Shown here in pieces: positions 54,085 through 64,000 of a stretch of 64,000 bases of DNA. The notes under the pieces were generated by a model. The model saw only the letters and a list, made by a program, of their open reading frames with translations. It was not told the origin of the DNA and ran no database searches. The DNA lies in assembly GCA_007116035.1 (NCBI GenBank), contig SKJG01000076.1:1-64000 (forward strand), given 5' to 3'. Numbering within the stretch: position 1 is the first letter of the stretch; every line of letters starts with the position of its first letter. The translations under genes and the position numbers were made by a program. The DNA comes from Thioalkalivibrio sp. Lineage in GTDB: Bacteria > Pseudomonadota > Gammaproteobacteria > Ectothiorhodospirales > Ectothiorhodospiraceae.

Positions 54085-54113
54085 ACTATACCCCAAGCGG
54101 GCGCACGGCGCAA
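54085..54113 (-). promoter_or_regulatory. Sigma-70 promoter of the rimP leader
   Basis: TTGCGC - 17 bp - TATAGT on minus strand. Confidence 0.65.
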
Positions 54114-54179
54114 AGCAATGGACTGCGCTGGCTTGCAGCTGCTGCGTCCTGCCGAGAGTTCGGTGCCCGGGAGGGGAGG

Positions 54180-55229
54180 TCAGACGATGGGTAAGGGTTC
54201 CATGGGCTCGCTGGGAATGGGTTGCAACTCACTGTGGAAGGATTGGATCCCGGCGGCGACCAGCTTCGGGGCCTCGAAACGACCGATGTGAAACAAGGCC
54301 TCCCCCTCGTGCACCAAGGGTTGGTTGCTGCGCCCGATGACGATGCCGCTGGCGCTGGCCTCGACCGGGTCTTCGTGGCCGGTGACAGGGTCGGCGATGA
54401 GGGCGAGCACCTGGCCCTTGTTCACCCGCGCCCCCAGGCCGACTCGCGGCAGGCACAGGCCACTCTCCGGGGCGCGCACCCAGAGGCTGGAGCGGGCGAT
54501 GAAGGGTTCAGCACGGACCTTGCGTGGGTGGCCGGGGGTCAACATGCCGATCGCGCGCATGACCCCGACGACGCCGGCGACCCCTGCCCGGATCGCCAAC
54601 TCTTCCAGTCGCAGGGCCTCGCCCGCCTCGTACAGCAACATCCTCACCCCGGCCTCGGCAGCGGCCTCGCGCAGGGAGCCGTCGCGCAGGCTGGAGTTGA
54701 TCAGCACCGGGACGCCGAAGGCGCGCGCGAGCTGTTCGGTGGGGGCATCATCGAGGTTGGCACGGATCTGCGGCAGGTTGGCGCGGCCGATCGCGCCGGT
54801 GTGGAGGTCGATGCCGTGCGTGCAGCGGGCAACGATCCGGGACATGAAGGTATGGGCGAGGCGGGCGGCCATCGAGCCGGTTTCGTGTCCGGGAAAGCTC
54901 CGGTTCAGGTCGCGCCGGTCGGGCAGGTAGCGGGAGTGGTCGAGTACCCCGTACAGATTCACCATCGGCACCGCGAGCAGGGTGCCACGCAGATTGTGCA
55001 GGGTGCGTTGCTTGAGCAGGCGACGAATGATCTCTACGCCGTTCAGTTCGTCGCCGTGGATTGCAGCGCTGACAAACAGGACCGGACCCGGCTTGCGCCC
55101 GTGCAGGACGTGCACGGGCAGCGTCACCGGCGTGCCGGTGAACAGTTGCGCAAGTTGCAGGTTGACGAGGGCGCGCTGCCCCGGGGCGATGCAGGTGCCG
55201 TCGATGCAGAATGCGCTGGGCTTGTTCAT
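54180..55229 (-). CDS. Succinylglutamate desuccinylase/aspartoacylase family protein
   Basis: VLFVSAAIHGDELNGVEIIRRLL (HxxE zinc motif); DLNRSFPG; HGIDLHTG. Confidence 0.9.
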   Translation of the reverse strand: MNKPSAFCIDGTCIAPGQRALVNLQLAQLFTGTPVTLPVHVLHGRKPGPVLFVSAAIHGDELNGVEIIRRLLKQRTLHNLRGTLLAVPMVNLYGVLDHSRYLPDRRDLNRSFPGHETGSMAARLAHTFMSRIVARCTHGIDLHTGAIGRANLPQIRANLDDAPTEQLARAFGVPVLINSSLRDGSLREAAAEAGVRMLLYEAGEALRLEELAIRAGVAGVVGVMRAIGMLTPGHPRKVRAEPFIARSSLWVRAPESGLCLPRVGLGARVNKGQVLALIADPVTGHEDPVEASASGIVIGRSNQPLVHEGEALFHIGRFEAPKLVAAGIQSFHSELQPIPSEPMEPLPIV

Positions 55230-55299
55230 GTCATCCGTTGCAGAAAAATCCATTCTCGTGGCGAGGCCAAGCATGGACGCGGCACGGCTGCACCGCTGT

Positions 55300-56223
55300 T
55301 CAACCCTTGCTGCCGCGCGTACGCGTGCGACTGCGGCTGGTTTGGCGCCCGGCCAGGGATTTCTCCACGAACTTGACGATCAAGCCGGCCACGTCCTTGC
55401 CGCTCGCGGCCTCGATACCTTCCAGACCGGGCGAGGAATTCACCTCCATGACCACCGGTCCATGGTTGGAACGCAGGATGTCCACGCCCGCCACGTTGAG
55501 ACCCATGATCTTGGCGGCACGCGTCGCGGTCGCGCGCTCCTCGGGACTGAGGCGGGTCAGCGAGGCGCTCCCGCCGCGATGCAGGTTCGAGCGGAATTCG
55601 CCCTCCTTCCCCTGCCGTTTCATGGCCGCGACCACCTTGCCGTCGACCACGAAACAGCGGATGTCGGCTCCGCCCGCCTCCTTGATGAACTCCTGCACCA
55701 GGATGTTCGCCTTGAGCCCCATGAAGGCCTCGATGACGCTCTCGGCAGCCTGCTGCGTCTCGGCCATGACCACACCGATGCCCTGCGTCCCCTCCAGCAG
55801 TTTGATCACCGCCGGGGCCCCACCGACCATCTTCATCAAGTCCTGCACGTCGTCGGGCTTGTGCGCGAAGCCGGTCACGGGCAGGCCCACACCCTCGCGC
55901 GCGAGAAGTTGCAGGGAACGCAGCTTGTCGCGCGAGCGGGTGATGGCCACCGATTCGTTGAGCGGCATGACCCCCATCATCTCGAACTGGCGCAACACCG
56001 CCGTGCCGTAAAAGGTCACCGAGGCCCCGATGCGTGGGATCACCGCGTCGAAGCCGGTGAGCGCCTCGCCCTTGTAGTGGATGCTGGGGCGGCGCGAGGT
56101 AATGTTCATGTAACAGCGCAACACGTCCAGCACGCGCGCCTCATGGCCACGCGCCGTGCAGGCCTCCACCAGGCGGCGCGTGGAATAAAGTTTCGAGTCG
56201 CGCGAGAGTACAGCGATCTTCAT
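55300..56223 (-). CDS. rimK: RimK, ribosomal protein S6--L-glutamate ligase type ATP-grasp protein
   Basis: [41 protein letters not shown]...[23 protein letters not shown]...[25 protein letters not shown]. Confidence 0.95.
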   Translation of the reverse strand: MKIAVLSRDSKLYSTRRLVEACTARGHEARVLDVLRCYMNITSRRPSIHYKGEALTGFDAVIPRIGASVTFYGTAVLRQFEMMGVMPLNESVAITRSRDKLRSLQLLAREGVGLPVTGFAHKPDDVQDLMKMVGGAPAVIKLLEGTQGIGVVMAETQQAAESVIEAFMGLKANILVQEFIKEAGGADIRCFVVDGKVVAAMKRQGKEGEFRSNLHRGGSASLTRLSPEERATATRAAKIMGLNVAGVDILRSNHGPVVMEVNSSPGLEGIEAASGKDVAGLIVKFVEKSLAGRQTSRSRTRTRGSKG

Positions 56224-56331
56224 CGACAGTCCTTGGGATCCGGCCAAACAGAGCTGAGGAATTTCTGCCCTGCCCGACTTCTCGGGTTCGGAGGAACGTT
56301 GGCTTGGAGCCTAAACCGATGTTTCAAAACT

Positions 56332-56364
56332 AAAAAAACCCGCATCGGGGCAGGATGCGGGTTT
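56332..56364 (-). terminator. Intrinsic terminator after tRNA-fMet
   Basis: Minus strand AAACCCGCATC-ctgcccc-GATGCGGGTTT followed by TTTT (11-bp stem). Confidence 0.9.
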
Positions 56365-56378
56365 GATGACACTTGAGT

Positions 56379-56455
56379 TGGTAGCGGGGGCAGGATTTGA
56401 ACCTGCGACCTTCGGGTTATGAGCCCGACGAGCTGCCAGACTGCTCCACCCCGCA
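56379..56455 (-). tRNA. Initiator tRNA-fMet (CAT)
   Basis: 77 nt TGCGGGGTGGAGCAGTCTGGCAGCTCGTCGGGCTCATAACCCGAAGGTCGCAGGTTCAAATCCTGCCCCCGCTACCA; GGG/CCC anticodon-stem pairs and unpaired 1:72 position; encoded CCA. Confidence 0.95.
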
Positions 56456-56468
56456 TCAGAGGAGCGAG

Positions 56469-56497
56469 ACTATACCAAAGACATACCCGGCCCGCAA
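56469..56497 (-). promoter_or_regulatory. Sigma-70 promoter of tRNA-fMet
   Basis: TTGCGG - 17 bp - TATAGT on minus strand. Confidence 0.65.
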
Positions 56498-56550
56498 GGT
56501 GCAGGTCGCGCGGACACGATTGCGCGTTCGGCGTTTCTTCTCCGCCGCAC

Positions 56551-58476
56551 CTACGCAGAGGCGGCCTTCGGCTGGGCGCAGCGCACCTCCCCACCGGCTG
56601 CGATACAGATGCGGTCACGGCCGGCGTTCTTTGCGGCATAAAGCGCCTTGTCGGCCAACGCCGTCAGGGTGTCCACATCGTCCGTACCGTCCTCCTTCGC
56701 GGCCAATCCGACGCTGATGGTCACCCGCACTCTGGCTTCGCCCGCCTCGATCTCCAGCGAACGGACCGCCAAACGCAATCTTTCGGCGGCAACCAGCGCA
56801 GAACGTGCATCCGCGTTTCTGCACACCACCAGAAACTCCTCGCCACCTATCCGGCAGACATGGTCATCCGTGCGCGCAGACGCCCTGAGAGCGGTCGCCA
56901 ATTCGACCAGTACCCGGTCACCCACCGCGTGACCATGATGGTCGTTGATGCCCTTGAACTGGTCGACATCGACCAGTAGGACTGTCAGCGGCAATCCGCC
57001 CCGCTCGGAGGCACTCCACGCCTGGCGCAGGGCGTCCATGCCGGCACGTCGGTTGGGCAGGCCGGTCAGGACATCGGTAAGGGCCGCAAGCTCGAGCTTG
57101 CGGTTGGTGATCGCCAGCTCCGCCGCGAACTGCTTGAGCTGGGCGCGATCCTGCTCCCAGGCCTCCATCAGCCGCACGTGATGCGAAGCCGCCCGAACCC
57201 GTGCGCGCAGCGCGTACACGCTGACCGGCTTGATCAGATAATCGTCCACGCCGGACTCGAAGGCCTCGGCCAGCCTCCCGTCCGTCTCGACGCCGGTCAA
57301 CAGGATCAGAAAAATGGACTTGCCCCAGTCCGTCGCGCGCAGCGCCCGACAGAAGTCGAGGCCTTCATCGCCCGACATCATGCCGTCGATCAAAACCACC
57401 TGCGGCTGCACCTCGAGGGCGAGGCCCAGGGCCTCCTCGCCGTTCGCGGCCGAGTACACGGTATGGCCCATGCGGGCTAACATCCCGCTCAGCAGTAACC
57501 GCGCGGAGGCGTCGTCCTCCAGCACCAGCACGCGGAACGAGGCCGGGTCGGAGAATTCTCCCGGCTTCGAAGCCGCCGCCCGGGAAAGTTTTGCGAACGG
57601 ATGGATGAAGCGCACCGGCACCTGCAGCATCTCGCTCCACTCGTGCCACTCCTTCACGATCCGGTCGACGAGTGCGCCCAGATCATCGGCATCGAGTCCG
57701 ATCCTGCCCCCCAGCAGCATGAGCTCGCTGATGCTCTCACCCCGGCCACCGTCCGACGCCAGGCCAAGATTCGCGATCCGGCTGGCAAGGAAGAACAGAT
57801 GCACGATCCGATGCGGCCGCGAACCCTCCACGAAACCCGATGCCTCGGGCCTTTCATGGTAGTAGACGGGCTCCGCGAGCGCCCTGGGAATGCCATAGTC
57901 GCGCAGCAACTCGGCGGTGCACTCGTTGTGGTCGATCTGGAGGGCCTGGCGCTCCAGTGCGGCCAGCGACCCGCCTTCCCGATGGGCCCGGCGCAGCACT
58001 TCGCTGTACTCCGCCGGGTAGACCGTAGCCAATGCCAGAGAGCCGATACCGGCCAATAATCCGCAAGCGAAAAGGTCATCGGGGGACGCCGCGCGGCTGA
58101 GATCGCCCAGCTCCCGCGCGGCGAGGGCCATCAACAGGGAACGGGACCAGAAGTCCTCGTAATTGAAGGCTTCGCAGGGCCCGTCTCGGTATTGGTCCAC
58201 GAGCGAAAAACCCAGGCTGACCTGCCGCACCGTGCCCAGCCCGAGCCGTACGATGGCCTCCCGCACGGACGCCACGGCTCTCCCCGCCCGCGCCGCCGAG
58301 TTGGCCAATCGCAGCAGGCGCCCCGCCAGGGCGGGATCGGTCTGGACCACGTTGGCGACTGCATCCATCGTCGCGTCTTCCCTGCGACACACTTCCACGA
58401 CCGCGAAGGCCACCCCTTTCGGGCTTGGCAGCTGTCCGCTATCCCTCAGTTCTGCGATCGGCATGTCGCTCACCAC
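56551..58476 (-). CDS. HDOD - receiver - GGDEF diguanylate cyclase protein
   Basis: HDOD N-term (VQTDPALAGRLLRLANSA..VREAIVRLGLGTVRQVSLG); REC (VLVLEDDASARLLLSGML..VVLIDGMMSGDEG); GGDEF with GGEEF and I-site RTDD 5 residues upstream. Confidence 0.92.
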   Translation of the reverse strand: MVSDMPIAELRDSGQLPSPKGVAFAVVEVCRREDATMDAVANVVQTDPALAGRLLRLANSAARAGRAVASVREAIVRLGLGTVRQVSLGFSLVDQYRDGPCEAFNYEDFWSRSLLMALAARELGDLSRAASPDDLFACGLLAGIGSLALATVYPAEYSEVLRRAHREGGSLAALERQALQIDHNECTAELLRDYGIPRALAEPVYYHERPEASGFVEGSRPHRIVHLFFLASRIANLGLASDGGRGESISELMLLGGRIGLDADDLGALVDRIVKEWHEWSEMLQVPVRFIHPFAKLSRAAASKPGEFSDPASFRVLVLEDDASARLLLSGMLARMGHTVYSAANGEEALGLALEVQPQVVLIDGMMSGDEGLDFCRALRATDWGKSIFLILLTGVETDGRLAEAFESGVDDYLIKPVSVYALRARVRAASHHVRLMEAWEQDRAQLKQFAAELAITNRKLELAALTDVLTGLPNRRAGMDALRQAWSASERGGLPLTVLLVDVDQFKGINDHHGHAVGDRVLVELATALRASARTDDHVCRIGGEEFLVVCRNADARSALVAAERLRLAVRSLEIEAGEARVRVTISVGLAAKEDGTDDVDTLTALADKALYAAKNAGRDRICIAAGGEVRCAQPKAASA

Positions 58477-58546
58477 GAGTTTCCCGTTGGGGCGACCGTC
58501 CCACGCGCGCCGCCCCAGGGACTACACGCCCGTTGGGGGTCCTGAG

Positions 58547-59992
58547 TCAACCGGAAATGGCATAGTGGGTCAGGGTCAGCAGCAGGCCGGGGAAGATGCC
58601 CAGTGCCAGTACGGCCAGGCCATTGATGCTGATCGCCGTTGCGAAGACCCCGCCCCGATCTGCGGGCGCACGTTCCACGACCGGCTCGTCGAAGAACATC
58701 AGCTTCACCACGCGCAGGTAGTAGAAGGCGCCGATGATCGAGAAAATCACCGCGTACACGCCGAGCCAGACATACCCGGCGCCGATCGCCGCCTGGATCA
58801 CCGCAAGCTTGGCGAAGAAGCCGACCGTCGGCGGCACCCCGGCCATGGAGAACAGGAGCAACAGCATCAGGAAGGCAAACCAGGGATTGCGTCGCGCCAG
58901 ACCCTTGAAATCCTCCAGCTGGTCGGCCTCGAAGCCGCGCCCGGACAGCAGGATGATCATGCCGAAGCCGCCGGCGGCGGTCAGGGCATAGACGATGATG
59001 TAGAACATCGCCGAGGCGTAACCGGTGTCCGTGCCGGCCAGAATGCCCATGAACAGGAAACCGACATGGGCAATGGTCGAATACGCGAGCATGCGCTTCA
59101 GGCTGGTCTGGGCGATCGCGATCACGTTACCCACCGTCAGGGACAGCACCGCGAGCACCACCAGCATGCCCTGCCAGTCGCCATGCAGCGGACCCAGACC
59201 CTCGACCAGCAGCCGCATCAGCAGCGCGAAACCGGCGATCTTGGGTGCCGTCGCGATGAACAGCGTGACCGCCGTCGGCGCGCCGTCGTAGACGTCGGGT
59301 ACCCACATGTGGAACGGGACCGCGCCAAGCTTGAACGCCACGGCCACCACCACGAACACCAGCCCGAACACGAGCGGCACGTTCATGCCTTCTTCGGCAG
59401 CGGTCAGCGCCGCGGCCACGGTCGCGATGTCCAGGCTGCCGGTCATGCCGTAGATCATCGACAGCCCGTACAACAGTAGACCCGAGGCCAGCGCACCCAG
59501 CACGAAGTACTTCATCGCGGCCTCGGAGGCCCGGGGCGAGTCGCGCCAGAAGGCCACCAGCGCGTAGGAGACCAGGGCCAGCAATTCCAGTCCCAGGTAC
59601 AGGGTCAGGAAATTGTGCGCCGAGATCATGATCATCATTCCCAGCACGCCGAACAACCCGAGCACGTAGAACTCGCCCTTGTAGATATCGCGCTCCATCA
59701 GGTAGGGGCGCGAGTACAGGAACACGAAGAACGTGACCACGTAGGTAGCCAGCTTCAGCACGTCGCTCATCGGATCGGCGACGAAGGTGCCGTGGAAGGT
59801 GATCTGGGTCTCGGGACCGGCCAGCCAGAAGGTCAGGCCCGCGGCTCCGAGCAGGGTCGCCTGGACCAGGCCGTAGGTGATGTCGCGGCGCGAGTCCGGA
59901 AGGAAGGCGTCCAGCACCAGGATCAGGCAGGCCATGCCCAGCACGAACATCTCGGGCACCGCGGGCAGGAAGGCTGGAATCTCGAAATTCAT
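58547..59992 (-). CDS. nuoN: NADH-quinone oxidoreductase subunit N
   Basis: [32 protein letters not shown]...; proton-pumping family; nuoK-L-M-N order. Confidence 0.95.
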   Translation of the reverse strand: MNFEIPAFLPAVPEMFVLGMACLILVLDAFLPDSRRDITYGLVQATLLGAAGLTFWLAGPETQITFHGTFVADPMSDVLKLATYVVTFFVFLYSRPYLMERDIYKGEFYVLGLFGVLGMMIMISAHNFLTLYLGLELLALVSYALVAFWRDSPRASEAAMKYFVLGALASGLLLYGLSMIYGMTGSLDIATVAAALTAAEEGMNVPLVFGLVFVVVAVAFKLGAVPFHMWVPDVYDGAPTAVTLFIATAPKIAGFALLMRLLVEGLGPLHGDWQGMLVVLAVLSLTVGNVIAIAQTSLKRMLAYSTIAHVGFLFMGILAGTDTGYASAMFYIIVYALTAAGGFGMIILLSGRGFEADQLEDFKGLARRNPWFAFLMLLLLFSMAGVPPTVGFFAKLAVIQAAIGAGYVWLGVYAVIFSIIGAFYYLRVVKLMFFDEPVVERAPADRGGVFATAISINGLAVLALGIFPGLLLTLTHYAISG

Positions 59993-60005
59993 GTCAGGTC
60001 CTGTA

Positions 60006-61529
60006 TCAGAGCGCAGGCAGCTTCGACTGGGCGATGTGGGCCACGAGGTGGTCGATGGTGGCATTCATCACGTCGAGCAGCGGGGCCGGCCAGACGCCGA
60101 GCAGCAGCACGAAGAACGCGAGGACGCCCATGATCAGGAACTCACGGCGGTCCAGATCCTTCAGCTTGGCCACATTGTCATTGCCGATTTCGCCGAAGAT
60201 CACCCGCTTCACCAGCCACAGCGTGTACGCCGCCGCCAGGATCAGCGTGGTGGCCGCGAGGAAGGCCAGCCAGAAATCGGCCCGGAAGGCGGCCAGGATC
60301 ACCATGAACTCCCCGACGAACCCGGAGGTCCCGGGGAGCCCCGTGTTGGCCATCGCGAACAGCACGAAGAAGGCCGCAAACCAGGGCATGGTGTTCACCA
60401 CCCCGCCGTAGTCCGCAATGTTGCGGCTGTGCAGGCGGTCGTACAGCACGCCCACCGCGAAGAACATCGCGGCGGAGATGAAGCCATGCGAGATCATCTG
60501 GACCATACCGCCGGCGATGCCCATCGAGGCCCCGGACCAGTCGCCGGTGTTGCGGAAGATCATGAAGGCGATGAAGAAACCGAGGGTGACGAAGCCCATG
60601 TGCGCGATCGACGAATAGGCGATCAGCTTCTTCATGTCGCTCTGCACCAGCGCCACCAGCCCGATGTAGACGACGGCGATCAGCGACAGGGTGATCACCA
60701 GCACGTCCAGCACCGCGGCCGCGTCCGGGGTGATCGGCAGGCTGAAGCGCAGGAAGCCGTAACCGCCGATCTTCAGCATGATCGCCGCCAGGATCACCGA
60801 GCCGCCGGTCGGCGCCTCGACGTGCGCGTCCGGCAGCCAGGTGTGCACCGGGAACATCGGGATCTTCACCGCGAACGCCGCGAAGAAAGCCAGGAAGATC
60901 AGGATCTGCGCCGTCATCGGCAGCGGCAGGTGGTGGAAGTCCAGGATCGCGAAGCTGCCGGACTGCAGGTACATGTAGATCAGCGCGATCAGCATGAACA
61001 CCGAGCCCAGGAAGGTGTACAGGAAGAACTTGATCGTCGCATAGACGCGCCGCGGCCCGCCCCAGATGCCGATGACCAGGAACATCGGGATCAGCATGGC
61101 CTCGAAGAACACGTAGAACAGCACCGCGTCCAGCGCCGAGAACATGCCGATCATCAGCCCCTGCATCACCAGGAAGGCGGCCACGTAGTAGCCGACCTGC
61201 TCCTTGACCGAGCCCCACGCGGCGATCACCACCAGCACGGTGGTCAACGTGGTCAGCAGGATCAGCGGCATGGAGATGCCGTCCACCCCCAGGTGGTAGT
61301 GGACATTGAAGGCCGCAATCCAGGGCGTGAACTCCTGGAACTGCATCTCGGCGGTGCCGCGCTCGAAGGTGAACCACAGCAGCAGGCTGACAACGAAGGT
61401 GGCCAGCGCGACCGCCAGCCCCAGACGCAGCGCGACCGCCGGCGCGTCGCGACCCGCCGCGAGCGTCAGGAAACCGCCCAGGATCGGCAGCCAGATCAGC
61501 AGACTCAGGATGGGCCAGTCAGTAAACAT
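60006..61529 (-). CDS. nuoM: NADH-quinone oxidoreductase subunit M
   Basis: [29 protein letters not shown]..; [38 protein letters not shown]. Confidence 0.96.
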   Translation of the reverse strand: MFTDWPILSLLIWLPILGGFLTLAAGRDAPAVALRLGLAVALATFVVSLLLWFTFERGTAEMQFQEFTPWIAAFNVHYHLGVDGISMPLILLTTLTTVLVVIAAWGSVKEQVGYYVAAFLVMQGLMIGMFSALDAVLFYVFFEAMLIPMFLVIGIWGGPRRVYATIKFFLYTFLGSVFMLIALIYMYLQSGSFAILDFHHLPLPMTAQILIFLAFFAAFAVKIPMFPVHTWLPDAHVEAPTGGSVILAAIMLKIGGYGFLRFSLPITPDAAAVLDVLVITLSLIAVVYIGLVALVQSDMKKLIAYSSIAHMGFVTLGFFIAFMIFRNTGDWSGASMGIAGGMVQMISHGFISAAMFFAVGVLYDRLHSRNIADYGGVVNTMPWFAAFFVLFAMANTGLPGTSGFVGEFMVILAAFRADFWLAFLAATTLILAAAYTLWLVKRVIFGEIGNDNVAKLKDLDRREFLIMGVLAFFVLLLGVWPAPLLDVMNATIDHLVAHIAQSKLPAL

Positions 61530-61686
61530 GGTCGTTCCTTGATGGAGCCGGGACGCAGCAACGGCACAGCGACTCCACGGCGGCTCCGACCATCGCGCAG
61601 GTCAACCCGGCGCTTGGGCGGTGACGGGACCCGGACCGCTCGGCGGGACTGGAGGAATATCGTGCTGTCATCATGGCGGCAGGCAT

Positions 61687-63690
61687 TCAGATCACGAAGG
61701 CGAAGATCAGGACCAGCAGGCCGATGATCATCACGAAGGCGTAGTGGTAGAGAAAACCGGTCTGGATTCCGCGCACCCGCGCCGCGATCCAGCCGACCGA
61801 GCGGGCGGTCCCGTTGACCAGCAGGCCGTCGATCACCATGGCATCGCCATAGCGCCACAGCCAGCGGCCTAGGCCGCGCGACCCGGCCGCGAAGACCCGG
61901 TCGTTGAAGGTGTCGAAGCCATATTTCTCCTCGAGAATCCGCACGCCCAGGCGCAGGCGTTCGGCGATCACCCCGGGCAGGTCCGGGCGCTTCATGTACA
62001 GGTACCAGGCCGTACCCAGACCGGCGATCGCGAGCCAGAAAGCTGGCAGCATCAGGCCGTCCAGAACGAAGGCCAGAACGCCGGTGTAGGTCTCACCCTT
62101 CATGCCCAGCACGTCCTGCTCCTCCAGCACGAACAGACTGTCCGCGAAGAAGTCACCGAACAGCATCGGGCCGATGAAGTAACCGGCCACCACCGACGGG
62201 ATCGCCAGCAGGATCAGCGGCACGGTGACGACCCACGGCGACTCCTTCGGCTTTGCCGGTCCGTGGTCGTCGTGGTGATCGTCGTGATGATCATCGCCAT
62301 GGTCCGGCATGTACTGGTGCGCCTGGTCGTAGCGCTCCTTGCCGTGGAATACCATGAAAAACATGCGGAAGGTGTAGAGCGCGGTCACGAACACCCCGAG
62401 CAGCACCAGCCAGTACGCAAAGCCGGCCCCGGGAGTCTCGGAGTACCCCACCGCCTCGATGATCGCGTCCTTGGAGAAGAAGCCGGAGAAAAACGGGAAG
62501 CCGATCAGCGCCAGCGAACCGATCAGGGCGGTCGCGTACGTGATCGGCATGTACCGGCGCAATCCGCCCATCGCACGCATGTCCTGCAGGTGGTGCATGG
62601 CGACGATCACCGAACCCGCGGCCAGGAACAAAAGCGCCTTGAAGAACGCGTGGGTCATCAGATGGAACACGGCCGCCGCGTAGGCGGAGGCCCCGAGCGC
62701 GACCGTCATGTAACCGAGCTGGGAGAGCGTGGAATACGCGACCACGCGCTTGATGTCGTTCTGCACCAGCCCGATCAGGCCCATGAAGAAGGCCGTGATC
62801 GCACCAATCACCAGGATGAAGCTCAGCGCCACCACCGAGAACTCGTACAGCGGCGACATGCGCGCGACCATGAAGATCCCGGCGGTGACCATGGTCGCGG
62901 CGTGGATCAGCGCGGAGATCGGCGTCGGGCCCTCCATCGAGTCGGGCAGCCAGACGTGCAGCGGGACCTGGGCCGACTTGCCCATCGCGCCGATGAACAG
63001 GAAGATCAGCGCCACGTCGAGCAGACCGAAGGTACCGCCCGGCCACAGGGTGATGGTGGCGTCGCGCATCGCCTCGGCCTCGCCGAAGACCTCGGTGTAG
63101 TTCAGGCTGCCGGCATAGAAGACCAGCGTCGCGATCCCGATCAGGAAGCCGAAGTCCCCGACCCGGTTCACGATGAAGGCCTTCATGTTCGCGTAGATCG
63201 CGGTCGGCCGCTTGTACCAGAAGCCGATCAGCAGGTAGGAGACCAGGCCCACCGCCTCCCAGCCGAAGAACAGCTGCAGGAAGTTGTTCGCCATCACCAG
63301 CATCAGCATCGAGAAGGTGAACAGCGAGATGTAGGAGAAAAAGCGCTGATAGCCGGGATCGTCGGCCATGTAGCCGATGGTATAGATGTGCACCATCAGC
63401 GAGACAAAGGTCACGACCAGCATCATCATCGCGGTCAGGTTGTCGACCAGGAAGCCGATCTCGAAGTGCAGCCCGTCGCTGACCATCCAGGTGTAGACGG
63501 TCTCGTTGTAGACCGGCGTGCCCCCGAACACATGGGCGTAAAAGACCACGACCGAGAGCACGAACGAGACCGCGACCCCGAAAATGGTCACGCTGTGCGC
63601 GCCCACGCGGCCCACCTGCCGCCCGAACAGGCCAGCAATGACCGCACCCAGCAGCGGCGCCAGAACGATGATCAGGTATACCGTATCCAT
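61687..63690 (-). CDS. nuoL: NADH-quinone oxidoreductase subunit L
   Basis: IGAMGKSAQVPLHVWLPDSMEGPTPISALIHAATMVTAGIFMVARMSPLYE. Confidence 0.96.
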   Translation of the reverse strand: MDTVYLIIVLAPLLGAVIAGLFGRQVGRVGAHSVTIFGVAVSFVLSVVVFYAHVFGGTPVYNETVYTWMVSDGLHFEIGFLVDNLTAMMMLVVTFVSLMVHIYTIGYMADDPGYQRFFSYISLFTFSMLMLVMANNFLQLFFGWEAVGLVSYLLIGFWYKRPTAIYANMKAFIVNRVGDFGFLIGIATLVFYAGSLNYTEVFGEAEAMRDATITLWPGGTFGLLDVALIFLFIGAMGKSAQVPLHVWLPDSMEGPTPISALIHAATMVTAGIFMVARMSPLYEFSVVALSFILVIGAITAFFMGLIGLVQNDIKRVVAYSTLSQLGYMTVALGASAYAAAVFHLMTHAFFKALLFLAAGSVIVAMHHLQDMRAMGGLRRYMPITYATALIGSLALIGFPFFSGFFSKDAIIEAVGYSETPGAGFAYWLVLLGVFVTALYTFRMFFMVFHGKERYDQAHQYMPDHGDDHHDDHHDDHGPAKPKESPWVVTVPLILLAIPSVVAGYFIGPMLFGDFFADSLFVLEEQDVLGMKGETYTGVLAFVLDGLMLPAFWLAIAGLGTAWYLYMKRPDLPGVIAERLRLGVRILEEKYGFDTFNDRVFAAGSRGLGRWLWRYGDAMVIDGLLVNGTARSVGWIAARVRGIQTGFLYHYAFVMIIGLLVLIFAFVI

Positions 63691-63696
63691 GGCGCC

Positions 63697-64000
63697 CTAC
63701 CCCTTCATTGCGTCCAGATCCTGGACGTTGATGGTGCTTCGGTTGCGGAACAGCAGCACGAGGATCGCAAGGCCGATGGCGGCCTCGGCCGCAGCGACGG
63801 TCAGGATGAAGAACACGAACACCTGGCCCGCGAGATCCTGCAGGAAGAACGAGAACGCGATGAAGTTGATGTTCACCGCGAGCAGCATCAGCTCGATGCA
63901 CATCAGCAGAACGATCACGTTCTTCCGGTTCAGGAAGATGCCGGCCACGCTGATCGAAAACAGCAGCGCAGCGAGCACCAGATAGTGCGACAGCGTAATC
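63697..64000 (-). CDS. nuoK: NADH-quinone oxidoreductase subunit K (start codon truncated at window end)
   Basis: [50 protein letters not shown]; frame stays open to base 64000. Confidence 0.95.
   Translation of the reverse strand, partial: ITLSHYLVLAALLFSISVAGIFLNRKNVIVLLMCIELMLLAVNINFIAFSFFLQDLAGQVFVFFILTVAAAEAAIGLAILVLLFRNRSTINVQDLDAMKG

Noticed and set aside
59877-61727. 616-aa plus-strand ORF over nuoM/nuoN
   Set aside because: Antisense of hydrophobic NuoM gives E/H/Q/R-rich low-complexity translation; not coding.

Overview
64 kb of high-GC gammaproteobacterial chromosome. The gene content suggests an Ectothiorhodospiraceae/Thioalkalivibrio-like lineage, but this is inference and no search was run. 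No prophage, complete IS element or CRISPR array was seen. Much of the window is housekeeping: gor 3' end, sufS-sufU, guaB-guaA, xseA, dksA-gluQ, the rimP-nusA-infB-rbfA-truB-rpsO-pnp operon with its leader, an initiator tRNA, rimK, and nuoN-M-L-K. The most interesting content is: (1) an Anbu proteasome-like protease convergent with a five-gene operon of two transglutaminases, two circularly permuted ATP-grasp proteins and two alpha-E domains (33.7-44.0 kb), a predicted peptide-ligation/proteolysis system whose biochemical function is, to my knowledge, unestablished; (2) a second ATP-grasp / 7TM inactive transglutaminase / retropepsin module (0.75-3.84 kb); (3) a CbrA/CbrB-type two-component system, with an unlisted small CbrX-like ORF, followed by a sigma-54 promoter with two GTTAC-N5-GTAAC palindromes in front of an acetate-transport/activation cluster; (4) a 286-bp element with perfect 18-bp inverted termini between sufS and guaA; (5) REP sequences that supply the stop codons of two convergent genes; (6) a NAD(P)H-quinone-reductase/UbiA fusion; (7) an arsM remnant; (8) a leader RNA with two tandem terminators before rimP-nusA.
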